From Rhizorhabdus phycosphaerae (GTDB taxonomy: Bacteria > Pseudomonadota > Alphaproteobacteria > Sphingomonadales > Sphingomonadaceae): DNA of 64,000 nt. The stretch is from positions 930,001-994,000 of the forward strand of contig NZ_CP049107.1 of the NCBI RefSeq assembly GCF_011044255.1, given 5' to 3'. Made by a program: the position numbers and the translations under genes. Below the pieces are notes generated by a model. It was given only the letters and a program-made list of their open reading frames with translations. It did no database searches and was not told the DNA's origin. This document shows positions 23,013 through 31,887 of the stretch, in pieces; the stretch's first letter is position 1, and every line of letters begins with the position of its first letter.

Positions 23013-24998
23013 TCAGCGCGCGCCCTGTTCGGCGCGGCCGCCGCGATCGTCGAGCGGGAGGCTCAGATAAAAACGCGTCGAATCGATCTCGAGCATGCCG
23101 CCGCTGGCAATAGCGAGGTTTCGAACCAGCCGGAGCGCAAAGCCGAGACCGAGGACCGGGGCGTCGGGCCAGTTGCCGCCGGGATTATAACCGGGATCGA
23201 GCAGCATCTTCTCGTCGCGCCCGTCGAGCGAGCGCGGGCGCAGGACCGTCAGCAGCACATGGCTGGCGCGGCGCGGGTCGCGCTGCAGGTCGACGCTGAT
23301 GCGCTCGCCCTCGCCCGCCATGGCGATCGTGGCGGCGAGGAGCCGTGAAAGCATCCGCTCCACCGTTGCGGCGTCGACCGCAACCGGCGGCAGCGTCGAA
23401 TCGATCCGAAAGGCGATGCCGCTCGCGCGCTCGGCCGCCACGTCCTCGAAATTGCTGTGCAGACGCGCGAGGATGGCAGAAACGTCCACCGCGCCCGGGG
23501 CGCCGCCCTGCTCGACCGGCTTGGTCTGCGCTACCAGATCGAGATCCTCGACCGCGCTCAGCAGCTTCTTGCTCTGCTCCAATATCTCCTGCGCACGGCT
23601 CCGATAGGGCGCCGCGGCGGGCCCCCGCACCTGCCCCTCGATCATCTCTGAAAAGCCGATGATCGCGTTGAGCGGCGTCCGCAGTTCATGGACAAGGTGG
23701 CGCAGCGAATCCTGCACAGCCGGTTCGTCGGCTTTCTGGCGGCCCGTCGACAGGCTCGCAGCATTTTCGTCGGCGCGCGGACGCCGCGCGGTTCCCCGAT
23801 AGCCGCTGAACCGCCCATCCTTCGGGTCGAAGAAGGGCACCGCCGAAATCCGCCACTCGCCCGAAGCCGGCCCTTCGCCCGCTATGGTGAGGCGTGCATC
23901 GCGAAAAGGCGTGCGGCTGCGATAGGCCCCGGCGGCATGGCCATCGACGCCATGGTCGGTCTGGTGAGCGGCAACGGCGATCGTCTCACCGATGACGGGT
24001 CCGCGCGGCACCCCCTGCACCCAACAGATGACGCCGTCCACGCCGGTCTCGAACCGGAAATTCTCGGCCTGGGCAGGGACGACCGACGGTTCCTCCGCGA
24101 GCGCGGCGGCCTGCGCTTCGTCCAGCTCGGTCGGGCTGCTGGCCGGATAGCGGGTCCGGAAGGTCTCGATACGCGAGAGAAGTTCGCGAATCTGGCTGTC
24201 GCCGGGAGAAAGAGCGGCATCGGACGACAGGACTGCCTCTGCCGCTGGCGGCGGAGAAGGCTCGGCCAGCGCCCCCTCGACATCATAGCGAGCGAGCGGC
24301 GGCGGCGCTGGCGAAGGCTGGGGTGACGGCGCAGTCGAAGCGGCAGCGACGGCAGGCCTGGCGTCGGAAGCCGGCGCAGGAACCGGTGCCGGCTGGGCCA
24401 CCTCGGCGGACGCCTTCAGCGCATCGATCGGCGCAGCCAGCGGCGCAAGCGCGGATGGCGAAGGCTCGACCGGTCCCTGGATGAGGAAATCGGTCGCGCC
24501 GAACCCTTCCAGCGCCTTCTCGACCGCCCGCCCGAGGTCGCGCCGGTTGCGCAGCAGGTTGCGCGCGCTTGGCGAAAGGCGCGGCAACAGATCCAGCCAT
24601 TGTTGCGACGACAGCAGGACATTGCCCAGCATCGGCGCCGCAATGTGCGGCAGATCCTCGGCAAACAGCATCACCAGTTCGGGCGGGACGCGCCGGCCGG
24701 CCAGGCCGCGACCGGCAGCGAGACGCAATTCGGCCGGAATCTCCGGCCGGGTTGCACGCAGGAAATTATAGGCATCGACAGCGCGCGGCGCGTCGACCAG
24801 AGGATCGTCTACGCGGTGGCCGCGCCCCTGCGCCAGCACGTCCACCACCTGCCGCCACAGGAAGATGCGCGCGTCGGCAGTGGGCGTCGGCTGTGCCAGC
24901 AAGGTGGCCAACATGTCGTCAAAACGCAAAGGCCCGCCTCCGATCGGTGCCGAACGAATGAACCGAACCGGTCCCCCTTCGCTCCATAGTAAACGCAT
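23013..24998 (-). CDS. Cytosolic sensor-histidine-kinase-like protein with degenerate ATP-binding domain
   Basis: About 661 residues with no membrane segment. An N-terminal helical region (residues about 25-160) is followed by a long Ala/Pro-rich linker, a PAS-like region (FETGVDGVICWVQGVPRG), a good HisKA box VHELRTPLNAIIGFSEM and a C-terminal HATPase-like part. In the latter, the N-box Asn (usual NLLxNA; here RLLAATIAMA) and the DxGxG G1 box (here LTVLRPRSLDG) are not recognisable, while a G2-like GLGFALRLV remains. The ATG at 24998 is used; a TTG at 25013 would add 5 residues. No partner regulator is adjacent. It may be a phosphatase, scaffold or inactive kinase. Confidence 0.82.
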   Translation of the reverse strand: MRLLWSEGGPVRFIRSAPIGGGPLRFDDMLATLLAQPTPTADARIFLWRQVVDVLAQGRGHRVDDPLVDAPRAVDAYNFLRATRPEIPAELRLAAGRGLAGRRVPPELVMLFAEDLPHIAAPMLGNVLLSSQQWLDLLPRLSPSARNLLRNRRDLGRAVEKALEGFGATDFLIQGPVEPSPSALAPLAAPIDALKASAEVAQPAPVPAPASDARPAVAAASTAPSPQPSPAPPPLARYDVEGALAEPSPPPAAEAVLSSDAALSPGDSQIRELLSRIETFRTRYPASSPTELDEAQAAALAEEPSVVPAQAENFRFETGVDGVICWVQGVPRGPVIGETIAVAAHQTDHGVDGHAAGAYRSRTPFRDARLTIAGEGPASGEWRISAVPFFDPKDGRFSGYRGTARRPRADENAASLSTGRQKADEPAVQDSLRHLVHELRTPLNAIIGFSEMIEGQVRGPAAAPYRSRAQEILEQSKKLLSAVEDLDLVAQTKPVEQGGAPGAVDVSAILARLHSNFEDVAAERASGIAFRIDSTLPPVAVDAATVERMLSRLLAATIAMAGEGERISVDLQRDPRRASHVLLTVLRPRSLDGRDEKMLLDPGYNPGGNWPDAPVLGLGFALRLVRNLAIASGGMLEIDSTRFYLSLPLDDRGGRAEQGAR

Positions 24999-25118
24999 CG
25001 GCCCGCTGCGCAAAGGGCGTTTGCCGCCGCCGGTACCATTGCGGGGCAGCTTCTATTTTAATTGCAGCCCGCAGTAACTTTATTCTAAAGATCGGGGTAA
25101 TCGTTGAAAGGTTACACC

Positions 25119-25595
25119 ATGTCGGCTCCCTCGCTTGATCCTATCGATCGGACTATCCTCCACGAGCTGCAGGAGGACGGGCGGATGACCAACGTCGATC
25201 TCGCTCGCAAGGCCGGTCTGACGGCGCCGCCCTGCCTGCGCCGCGTGCGCGCACTGGAAGAAGCGGGCGTCATCGAGAGCTATCACGCCCGGCTCAACGC
25301 GGCCGCCCTCGGCTATGGCATTACGGTGTTCGCGCTCGTCTCGCTCCGTAGCCAGGCGGAGGAGGACCTGCGCCAGTTCGAAGCCCATGTGGCAGCGCTC
25401 CCCGAAGTGCGCGAATGCCATATGCTGAACGGCGAGATCGACTTCATCCTGAAGATCGTGGCGCACGATCTCCAGGCGTTCCAGCAGTTCCTGACGTCGC
25501 AGCTGACGACGGCGCCCAATGTGGCGAGCGTGAAGACCTCGCTCACCATCCGTACGTCGAAGGACGTACCGGGGATTCCCGTCGACGGAGCCTGA
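25119..25595 (+). CDS. Lrp/AsnC-family transcriptional regulator
   Basis: A 158-residue regulator. An N-terminal winged helix-turn-helix (LDPIDRTILHELQEDGR, then LARKAGLTAPPCLRRV) is followed by an RAM/AsnC effector-binding domain (VRECHMLNGEIDFILKI). AAAGG precedes the ATG at 25119; an upstream TTG at 25104 is less likely. It has full family length. The 120 bp upstream are AT-rich and probably hold its promoter and autoregulatory sites. Members sense amino acids; the effector is unknown. It is convergent with the TPR gene, with a shared terminator between them. Confidence 0.94.
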   Translation: MSAPSLDPIDRTILHELQEDGRMTNVDLARKAGLTAPPCLRRVRALEEAGVIESYHARLNAAALGYGITVFALVSLRSQAEEDLRQFEAHVAALPEVRECHMLNGEIDFILKIVAHDLQAFQQFLTSQLTTAPNVASVKTSLTIRTSKDVPGIPVDGA

Positions 25596-25618
25596 TCGCT
25601 ATCTGCGGCGCTAAAAAG

Positions 25619-25652
25619 AAGGCCCCGGCCGGATTGCTCCGACCGGGGCCTT
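25619..25652. terminator. Bidirectional rho-independent terminator
   Basis: Inverted repeat AAGGCCCCGG / CCGGGGCCTT (25619-25628 with 25643-25652), with extra pairing inside the loop. It is flanked by an A-run (25614-25618) on the left and TTTC on the right, so it can serve both the lrp-like gene and the converging TPR gene (stop at 25670). Confidence 0.85.
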
Positions 25653-25669
25653 TCATTCCTTAAGCGCGA

Positions 25670-26944
25670 TCAGGATGCGGCGGGGTGGTCGACCCACACC
25701 TTCGCATATTGCGCCAGGACGCCATAATTGCCGGTGGTGCCGGCCGCGTCGAACGCCGCCTTGGCGCCTTCCTTGTCACCCGCCTGCGCAAGCGCAAGGC
25801 CGAGACGGAAGTTCGCCTGGGCCGTGTCAGCCCCCGGCTTCGTCAGAGCGACCTTGTAGATCTCTGCCGCCTTCGCGAAGTCCTTGTAGCCATAGAGAAG
25901 GTCGGCGGTGGTCATTGCCGACTTGAACGTAGCCTTCGGACCGTTTGCAGCCGTGATCGCCGCCGGGATCGAGGCCTTGTCGGGGCCGAGCTTGGGCTGC
26001 GACAGGGCGATGATCTCGCGGGTGTTCTGGCTGGTCGACGGGTTCAGCTTGCCGGCCTTGATGCCTTCGTTGAGCACGTCGACGGCTTCGTTCGGGAAGC
26101 GCAGATAGACCGCCAGCGCATAGTCGACATAGTTGGACTGAGCCGACAGCGGCAGCGCATCGACGGCGCGCGCGAGACGCAGCAGGTCGAGGTCGTTCTC
26201 ACCCGACAGGCCGGCCATCTGACGATAGATGAACAGCGAATCATGCCAGTTCTGCTTGACCGGATAGGCGGCGAGCCAGGACGTCGTGATCTTCACGAAC
26301 TCACCCGGCAGCTTGGCGCGCGAGGCAATGTCGGCGCCACGACCGTACCAGTCGGTGGGGACAGGCTGACCAGCCGCCGCCTTGGTCTGGATGACCTTCT
26401 GCAGCGTCGCGAGCGCCTCGGCCGGCTTGCCATTGCGGTTCTGGACGTCGGCAAGAACGGCATAAGCGTCGGCTTCGGTAGAACCGGCGGCGATCGCCTT
26501 GGTCAGCGACGCTTCCGCCTTGGCATAATTCTTCGTCTGATAGGCGAACTGGCCCTGGAACCAGTAGAATTTGGCGCGCTGGTCGTCGGGCAGCTTGCCG
26601 GCAGCCTCGCCCGTCGCGATCAGTTCGTCGAGCGCCGCGGAGAGCTTCGCCTGGTCACCGCTCGCCTGGGCGGCGTTGAGGCCATATTGCGCGACGACAT
26701 ATTGCTCGTCCGGGGTCTTCGCGGCCTGCTTGGCCTGGGCCAAAGCGGCTTCTGCGCCGGGGATGTTCTTGGCCTTGATGGCCGCGTCGGCTTCCGCCAG
26801 CGGCTTGCGGACCGCGTCGCCGATCTTCAGCTGCGGGGTCGCGGCCTCCTCCTTCTTCTTGGCGAAAGCGGGCGCGCCCGGCGCCACGGCGGCAAGCGCG
26901 AAGCCAAGCGCCGCAACAAGCGCATAGCGGGACGTGGATTTCAT
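25670..26944 (-). CDS. Periplasmic tetratricopeptide-repeat protein
   Basis: A 424-residue protein with a Sec signal peptide (MKSTSRYALVAALGFALA..., cleavage near APAFA) and a Lys/Glu-rich mature start. Helical TPR-type repeats run through it, for example FYWFQGQFAYQTKNYAKAEASL, ADAYAVLADVQNRNGKPAEAL and AQANFRLGLALAQAGDKEGAKAAF. It probably acts as an exported scaffold or assembly factor. It is monocistronic as far as can be seen, with its own upstream region and a terminator shared with the convergent lrp-like gene. No specific function can be assigned. Confidence 0.85.
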   Translation of the reverse strand: MKSTSRYALVAALGFALAAVAPGAPAFAKKKEEAATPQLKIGDAVRKPLAEADAAIKAKNIPGAEAALAQAKQAAKTPDEQYVVAQYGLNAAQASGDQAKLSAALDELIATGEAAGKLPDDQRAKFYWFQGQFAYQTKNYAKAEASLTKAIAAGSTEADAYAVLADVQNRNGKPAEALATLQKVIQTKAAAGQPVPTDWYGRGADIASRAKLPGEFVKITTSWLAAYPVKQNWHDSLFIYRQMAGLSGENDLDLLRLARAVDALPLSAQSNYVDYALAVYLRFPNEAVDVLNEGIKAGKLNPSTSQNTREIIALSQPKLGPDKASIPAAITAANGPKATFKSAMTTADLLYGYKDFAKAAEIYKVALTKPGADTAQANFRLGLALAQAGDKEGAKAAFDAAGTTGNYGVLAQYAKVWVDHPAAS

Positions 26945-27141
26945 TCTTCAGGCCTCCTGATCGACGGCCGAAAGGGACGGCCGACGGTAAAACACGCCGG
27001 TTGACTAATCGCTCCCTCGCCTGCGCACAAGCACAGGCGAAATGAACCGGCTTAACTCGTCGCACTCTGCGCACCGTTCGCTGAACGGGCATTGAACCGC
27101 GACGGTTGATCCCGCCCCACGCCGGGGCTAGGGCTTCGACC

Positions 27142-27903
27142 ATGCTGCTCCTGCTCTCGCCCGCCAAATCCCTCGATTATTCCAGCCCCCTCCCGGATGT
27201 CGACGCGACCACCCCGCGCTTTGCCCAGGAGGCACTCGCCACCGCCGAAGCGGCTTCGCGGCTGGGCCCGAAGAAGCTGGCAAAGCTGATGAGCATCTCG
27301 GACAAACTCGCCCAACTGAACGCCGACCGCTACGCGATGTTCGCCGAGCAGGAGGAGCGCCCTGCCCTCTACGCCTTTTCGGGCGACGTCTATATCGGGC
27401 TGGAGGCGCGGACCCTGGACGAGCCGGCGGTCCATTATGCGCAGGACCATGTCCGTATCCTGTCGGGGCTTTACGGTCTGCTCAAGCCGCTCGACCGCAT
27501 CCGCCCCTATCGCCTCGAAATGGGCACGCGTTGGGCGCCGGGCCGCACGCGCAACCTCTACGCGATGTGGGGCAACAAGGTATCCGATGCGCTCGCCGCC
27601 GATCTTCTGGCGGAAGGATCGGACACGATCATCAACTGCGCCAGCAAGGAATATTGGCACGTCGTCGAGCAGGCGCCGCCAAAGGGCGTGCGGATCATCA
27701 CCATGGACTTCCGAGAGAACGGGCCAAAGGGCCTCGTCTTCAACAGTTTCGGCGCGAAGCGCGCACGGGGCATGATGGCGCGCTGGATGTGCGAACATCG
27801 CATCGCCAAGCCGGAGGACCTGAAAGGCTTCGACAGCGACGGCTATGCCTTCGTGGCAGCGGATTCGGACGAACAGGTCTGGCGCTTCGTGCGGCAACGC
27901 TGA
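27142..27903 (+). CDS. yaaA: Peroxide stress resistance protein YaaA (UPF0246)
   Basis: A 253-residue UPF0246/YaaA protein. The N-terminal signature LLLLSPAKSLDY is diagnostic, as are LYGLLKPLDRIRPYRLEMG and NCASKEYW further on, and VFNSFGAKRARGMMARW near the C terminus. The ATG at 27142 begins the conserved sequence, so an upstream extension is not used. In E. coli YaaA limits free iron and DNA damage during peroxide stress, and it can bind DNA. It is a single gene, followed 78 bp later by a small membrane-protein gene on the same strand. Confidence 0.96.
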   Translation: MLLLLSPAKSLDYSSPLPDVDATTPRFAQEALATAEAASRLGPKKLAKLMSISDKLAQLNADRYAMFAEQEERPALYAFSGDVYIGLEARTLDEPAVHYAQDHVRILSGLYGLLKPLDRIRPYRLEMGTRWAPGRTRNLYAMWGNKVSDALAADLLAEGSDTIINCASKEYWHVVEQAPPKGVRIITMDFRENGPKGLVFNSFGAKRARGMMARWMCEHRIAKPEDLKGFDSDGYAFVAADSDEQVWRFVRQR

Positions 27904-27981
27904 GCCCCGCCCGGGCCTTTCGGCAGGAACATCCCCCCTCTCCACCCGTTGGTCGCGGGAAGCTTATTTGGAGAGATCATC

Positions 27982-28155
27982 ATGGAAACGCATGTGCGCC
28001 CCGACGGCAGCGACCAGGAAGCCGTGCACCTCAGCACCGATGAAGCCCGTGCAGGCGCGACCCCGCATGTCACGCGAAACGTCCTCGGATGGGGCCTTGC
28101 GCTAGTCCTCGTAGGCTTTGCCGTCGTGCTCGCTATCTACATGGTCGCGAGCTGA
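27982..28155 (+). CDS. Small single-pass membrane protein (57 aa)
   Basis: A 57-residue protein starting at the ATG at 27982 with a good GGAGAG ribosome site. A polar N-terminal half (METHVRPDGSDQEAVHL) is followed by one hydrophobic helix at about residues 34-55 (VLGWGLALVLVGFAVVLAIY). It has no recognised domain. It sits between yaaA and gyrA on the same strand. The clear start site and hydrophobic pattern support it as a real gene; its role is unknown. Confidence 0.65.
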   Translation: METHVRPDGSDQEAVHLSTDEARAGATPHVTRNVLGWGLALVLVGFAVVLAIYMVAS

Positions 28156-28289
28156 TATTGCCCTGTGGCCGGCCTCGATAGGGCGGGCTCCGGGCGCATT
28201 GCACTAGCCATAAGGCACATCGTCCGTTAGGAGCGTCAGACACCCCGTTCCGGGGCATATTGGCGCTTCAAACAGACGGATCGTAAGAC

Positions 28290-31040
28290 TTGGCCAGCGT
28301 ACCGCCGCCTATCGAAAACAGCGATATTTCTCCAATCTCGATCGTCGACGAGATGAAGTCGAGTTATCTCGACTATGCGATGTCGGTGATCGTGTCGCGC
28401 GCGCTCCCCGACGTGCGCGACGGTCTGAAGCCCGTCCATCGCCGCATTCTCTACGCCTGTCAGGAAGGCGGTTTCGTCGCCGGACGCCCCTATCGCAAGT
28501 CAGCGAAGATCGTCGGCGACGTGATGGGTAATTATCACCCGCACGGCGATTCCTCTATCTATGACGCGCTCGCACGCCTCGCCCAGGATTGGGCGATGCG
28601 TGTGCCGCTGATCGACGGCCAAGGCAATTTCGGATCGATGGATCCCGATCCGCCCGCGTCGATGCGCTACACCGAGGCGCGCCTCGCCAAGGTGACGATG
28701 ACCCTGCTCGAGGATCTCGAGAAGGACACCGTCAACTTCACGCCCAATTATGACGGCTCGCGGCAGGAGCCGCAGGTCCTGCCCGCGCGCTTCCCCAATC
28801 TGCTGGTCAACGGCGCCGGCGGCATCGCGGTCGGCATGGCGACCAACATTCCGCCGCACAATCTGGGTGAGGTCATCACCGCCTGCAAAGCCTATGTCGA
28901 GAACCCGGCGATCACGATCGACGAGTTGATGGCCATCGTCCCCGCGCCGGATTTCCCTACCGGGGCGATGATCCTCGGCCAGTCGGGCGCGCGCCAGGCC
29001 TATCACACCGGCCGCGGCTCGATCATCATGCGCTCGCGCCATGTGGTCGAAGAGGGCCGCAACGACCGCCGCTCGATCGTGCTGACCGAGATCCCCTATC
29101 AGGTCGGCAAGTCGGGCCTCGTCGAGAAGATTGCCGAAGCCGCCAAGGACAAGCGGATCGAGGGCGTCTCCGACATCCGCGACGAGTCCAACCGCCACGG
29201 CGTCCGCATCGTTCTCGAGCTGAAGCGCGACGCCACTCCCGATGTCGTGCTCAACCAGCTGTGGCGGCACACGCCCGCGCAGACCAGCTTCCCGGCCAAC
29301 ATGCTCGCAATCCGCGGCGGCCGCCCGGAAACGCTGAACCTGCGCGACATCATCGAGTCCTTCGTCAAGTTCCGCGAAGAGGTGATCACGCGCCGGTCGA
29401 AGTTCGAGCTCAACAAGGCCCGCGAGCGCGCGCATATCCTGCTCGGACTGGTGATCGCGGTCACCAATCTCGACGAGGTGGTGCGCATCATCCGTGGCTC
29501 GGCAAGCCCGGCGGAAGCGCGTGCCTCGCTGCTCGCGCGCGAATGGCCGCGTGGTGAAATCGAATCCTACATCAAGCTGGTCGAGGCGGTCGACACGATC
29601 GGCGACGCGCCGACCTATCAGCTGACCGAGACCCAGGTCCGCGCGATCCTCGACCTGCGCCTGCACCGGCTGACCGCACTCGGCCGCGACGAGATCGGCG
29701 GGGAGCTGGCGGAGCTGGCGGCCTCGATCGCCGAGCTGCTCGACATTCTCGGCAATCGCGCGCGCCTCTATCAGGTGATGATCGAGGAGTTCGACGCGGT
29801 CCAGGTCGAGTTCGCGACGCCGCGCCGCACGCTCATCGCACCGGCCGGCGACGATATCGACGACGAGGACCTGATCGAGCGCGAGGACATGGTCGTCACC
29901 GTGACGCATGGCGGCTACATCAAGCGCACCCCGCTCGAAGCCTTCCGTGCGCAGCGCCGTGGCGGCAAGGGCCGCTCGGGCATGGCGACCAAGGAAGAGG
30001 ATGCCGTCACCGAGCTGTTCGTGACGAGCACCCACACGCCGGTGCTGTTCTTCTCGAACCACGGCAAGGTCTATCGCAAGAAGGTGTGGCGCCTGCCCGA
30101 GGGCGCGCCGCAGGCGCGCGGGCGGCCGATGATCAACCTGCTGCCACTCGCGGACGGCGAGAAGATTACCACTGTGCTGCCGCTGCCCGAGGACGAGGAA
30201 AGCTGGGGTTCGCTTCACGTCGTCTTCGCGACGGCGCATGGCAATGTCCGCCGTAACTCGATGGACGCCTTCGCGAACGTACCGACCAACGGCAAATTCG
30301 CGATGCGCTTCGACGAGGACGCAACCGATCGCCTGATCGGCGTGGCGCTGCTGACCGAAAGCGACGACGTCCTGCTGGCTACCCGCGCGGGCAAGGCGAT
30401 CCGCTTTGCTTCCACCGAAGTGCGCGAGTTCCAGAGCCGCACCTCAACGGGTGTGCGCGGCATCCTGCTCAAGGATGGCGACGAAGTGATCTCGCTCTCG
30501 ATCCTCAAGGGGTTTGAAGCCACCACTGAGGAGCGCGAGGCCTATCTCCGCGCCGCGCCGTGGAAGGACAATGGCGCCGACCCAACGCTGTCGCCCGAGC
30601 GGATGGCCGAGTTCGAAGCCGCAGAGGAGTTCATCCTCACCGTTTGCGCCAATGGCTATGGCAAGCGCAGCTCGGCCTACGAATATCGCCGGACCGGCCG
30701 TGGCGGCCAGGGCATCGGCAATATCGACAATCTGGAGCGCAACGGCCCGGTCGTCGCCAGCTTCCCGGCGCATAATGGCGAGCAGCTGATGCTGGTCACC
30801 GATCAGGCCAAGCTGATCCGCCTTTCGGTGGGCGATACGCGCGTCATCGGGCGCAACTCTGCGGGCGTTCGCCTCTTCAACGTGTCCGACAACGAACATG
30901 TCGTCGGCGCGGCGCGGATCGAAGAAAGCGAAGAGGATGCCGAGGTTGATCTGGGCGATGGCGAGCAGACCATCGCGCCGGACGATGGCGCCGTTATCGG
31001 CGAAGACCTTGCCGATGGCGGAGAGGACAGCGAAGCGTGA
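28290..31040 (+). CDS. gyrA: DNA gyrase subunit A
   Basis: 916 residues, normal for alphaproteobacterial GyrA. The catalytic Tyr127 is in RYTEARL, and the breakage-reunion core is intact. The quinolone-determining segment [10 protein letters not shown] keeps Ser88 and Asp92 (E. coli Ser83 and Asp87), i.e. the drug-sensitive residues. The C-terminal domain carries the GyrA box QRRGGKG, which separates it from ParC. The start is TTG at 28290, giving MASVPPP; no ATG lies nearby in frame before conserved sequence. The C terminus is acidic. With GyrB it introduces negative supercoils. Confidence 0.98.
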   Translation: MASVPPPIENSDISPISIVDEMKSSYLDYAMSVIVSRALPDVRDGLKPVHRRILYACQEGGFVAGRPYRKSAKIVGDVMGNYHPHGDSSIYDALARLAQDWAMRVPLIDGQGNFGSMDPDPPASMRYTEARLAKVTMTLLEDLEKDTVNFTPNYDGSRQEPQVLPARFPNLLVNGAGGIAVGMATNIPPHNLGEVITACKAYVENPAITIDELMAIVPAPDFPTGAMILGQSGARQAYHTGRGSIIMRSRHVVEEGRNDRRSIVLTEIPYQVGKSGLVEKIAEAAKDKRIEGVSDIRDESNRHGVRIVLELKRDATPDVVLNQLWRHTPAQTSFPANMLAIRGGRPETLNLRDIIESFVKFREEVITRRSKFELNKARERAHILLGLVIAVTNLDEVVRIIRGSASPAEARASLLAREWPRGEIESYIKLVEAVDTIGDAPTYQLTETQVRAILDLRLHRLTALGRDEIGGELAELAASIAELLDILGNRARLYQVMIEEFDAVQVEFATPRRTLIAPAGDDIDDEDLIEREDMVVTVTHGGYIKRTPLEAFRAQRRGGKGRSGMATKEEDAVTELFVTSTHTPVLFFSNHGKVYRKKVWRLPEGAPQARGRPMINLLPLADGEKITTVLPLPEDEESWGSLHVVFATAHGNVRRNSMDAFANVPTNGKFAMRFDEDATDRLIGVALLTESDDVLLATRAGKAIRFASTEVREFQSRTSTGVRGILLKDGDEVISLSILKGFEATTEEREAYLRAAPWKDNGADPTLSPERMAEFEAAEEFILTVCANGYGKRSSAYEYRRTGRGGQGIGNIDNLERNGPVVASFPAHNGEQLMLVTDQAKLIRLSVGDTRVIGRNSAGVRLFNVSDNEHVVGAARIEESEEDAEVDLGDGEQTIAPDDGAVIGEDLADGGEDSEA

Positions 31041-31074
31041 TCGAGGGGGCGGCCGACGGCCGCCCCTTTCGCCC

Positions 31075-31515
31075 TCAGTGCGCCAGCAGCAGCTTTTCCA
31101 CCTTGTCGATCGGATGATTGACATAGTCCTTGTCGAGTTCGGCGACGATCCTGTCGGCAACGCTGTGATCATAGGCCTGGCGTAGCTCTCCCAAGGTGCG
31201 CGGTGGCGCGACTACGATGATGTCCGCGTCGCCATTCTTTTGAACCTTGGCCTTTAGCACCTCCGCCATGTCGCGGGCGAAGCGGTCCTCTTCGATCTGG
31301 TGATAGTCGGGCTCCTCGTAGCTGTTGAGCCCGCCGCCTACCTGATTCATCGCTCTGCCTGGCGCGTCGGTCTTGAGCTCGCGATCATCCAGTCCCGGCT
31401 GGGCTCGCTGATCCTCGACCACCAGATTGGGATAGTCGGCATCGCCTTCGTTGCGCAGGAACAGCGACTTCCGGCCGTCTGCCAGCATCACGAGGACGTC
31501 ATGTGCGATCCGCAT
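31075..31515 (-). CDS. Host attachment family protein (PF10116)
   Basis: 146 residues starting at the ATG at 31515, with AGGAC upstream. It matches the family annotated as required for attachment to host cells: LVMLADGRKSLFLRNEGD near the start, and IIVVAPPRTLGELRQAYD with a C-terminal IVAELDKDYVNHPIDKVEKLL. The fold resembles an RNase H-like/eRF1-domain nucleotide-binding protein. The name comes from Agrobacterium work and the molecular role is unclear. It is convergent with gyrA, with a 34-bp gap. The longer ORF to 31800 extends into the neighbouring gene's region and is not used. Confidence 0.88.
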   Translation of the reverse strand: MRIAHDVLVMLADGRKSLFLRNEGDADYPNLVVEDQRAQPGLDDRELKTDAPGRAMNQVGGGLNSYEEPDYHQIEEDRFARDMAEVLKAKVQKNGDADIIVVAPPRTLGELRQAYDHSVADRIVAELDKDYVNHPIDKVEKLLLAH

Positions 31516-31580
31516 GAATTCTGTCCTTTCAATGAGTTGAAAGGGAAACGTCTCATCACCTTCGAGGGTTGCCCCCCTCG

Positions 31581-31865
31581 TCAGTAATTGCGGAAGATCT
31601 TCCGAACCAGCTGCCCGCGCCAGGGGCGGCCATGATAGTTGAAGAAGAACCAGCCATAGACCGTCGTGAAAAACAGGACCAGCGGCGCGAGCGGATCGCG
31701 GTTCGCCCGCATGTGCCGATACAGCGCCAGATCGGCCGCGCGCCGGTCGCGCTCGGTTCCGCCGCCATATATGCCATAGGCATTGTCGTGCGCCCGGCAC
31801 CCCGCGTTGCGATTATGCTTGGTGCCATCCATGAAAAGGCAATAGTGACGTTCCTGGTCGGCCAT
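31581..31865 (-). CDS. Small protein with phospholipase A2-like CxxHDxxY motif and a membrane helix
   Basis: 94 residues from the ATG at 31865 (an in-frame TTG at 31901 could add 12). It contains GCRAHDNAYG (Cys23, His26, Asp27, Tyr30) and, 15 residues on, AADLAL (Asp45). This HD...Tyr...Asp layout is the active-site signature of secretory and parvovirus-type phospholipase A2 domains. The calcium loop is not obvious. A C-terminal hydrophobic stretch (about residues 57-72, LVLFFTTVYGWFFF) would anchor it in the membrane. It is divergent from, and its upstream region overlaps, the alpha/beta hydrolase gene. The gene is likely real; the enzyme function is inference. Confidence 0.6.
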   Translation of the reverse strand: MADQERHYCLFMDGTKHNRNAGCRAHDNAYGIYGGGTERDRRAADLALYRHMRANRDPLAPLVLFFTTVYGWFFFNYHGRPWRGQLVRKIFRNY

Positions 31866-31887
31866 GAGGATCGAGTAAGCAGCGGCG

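Noticed and set aside
28500-30239. 579-codon minus-strand open frame opposite gyrA
   Set aside because: Composition is typical of antisense translation (Asp/Arg/His-rich) and gyrA on the other strand is certain.
31516-31800. Extended start for the host-attachment protein
   Set aside because: The extra N-terminal residues are an out-of-frame reading through the neighbouring PLA2-like gene; the ATG at 31515 has a ribosome site and starts the conserved region.
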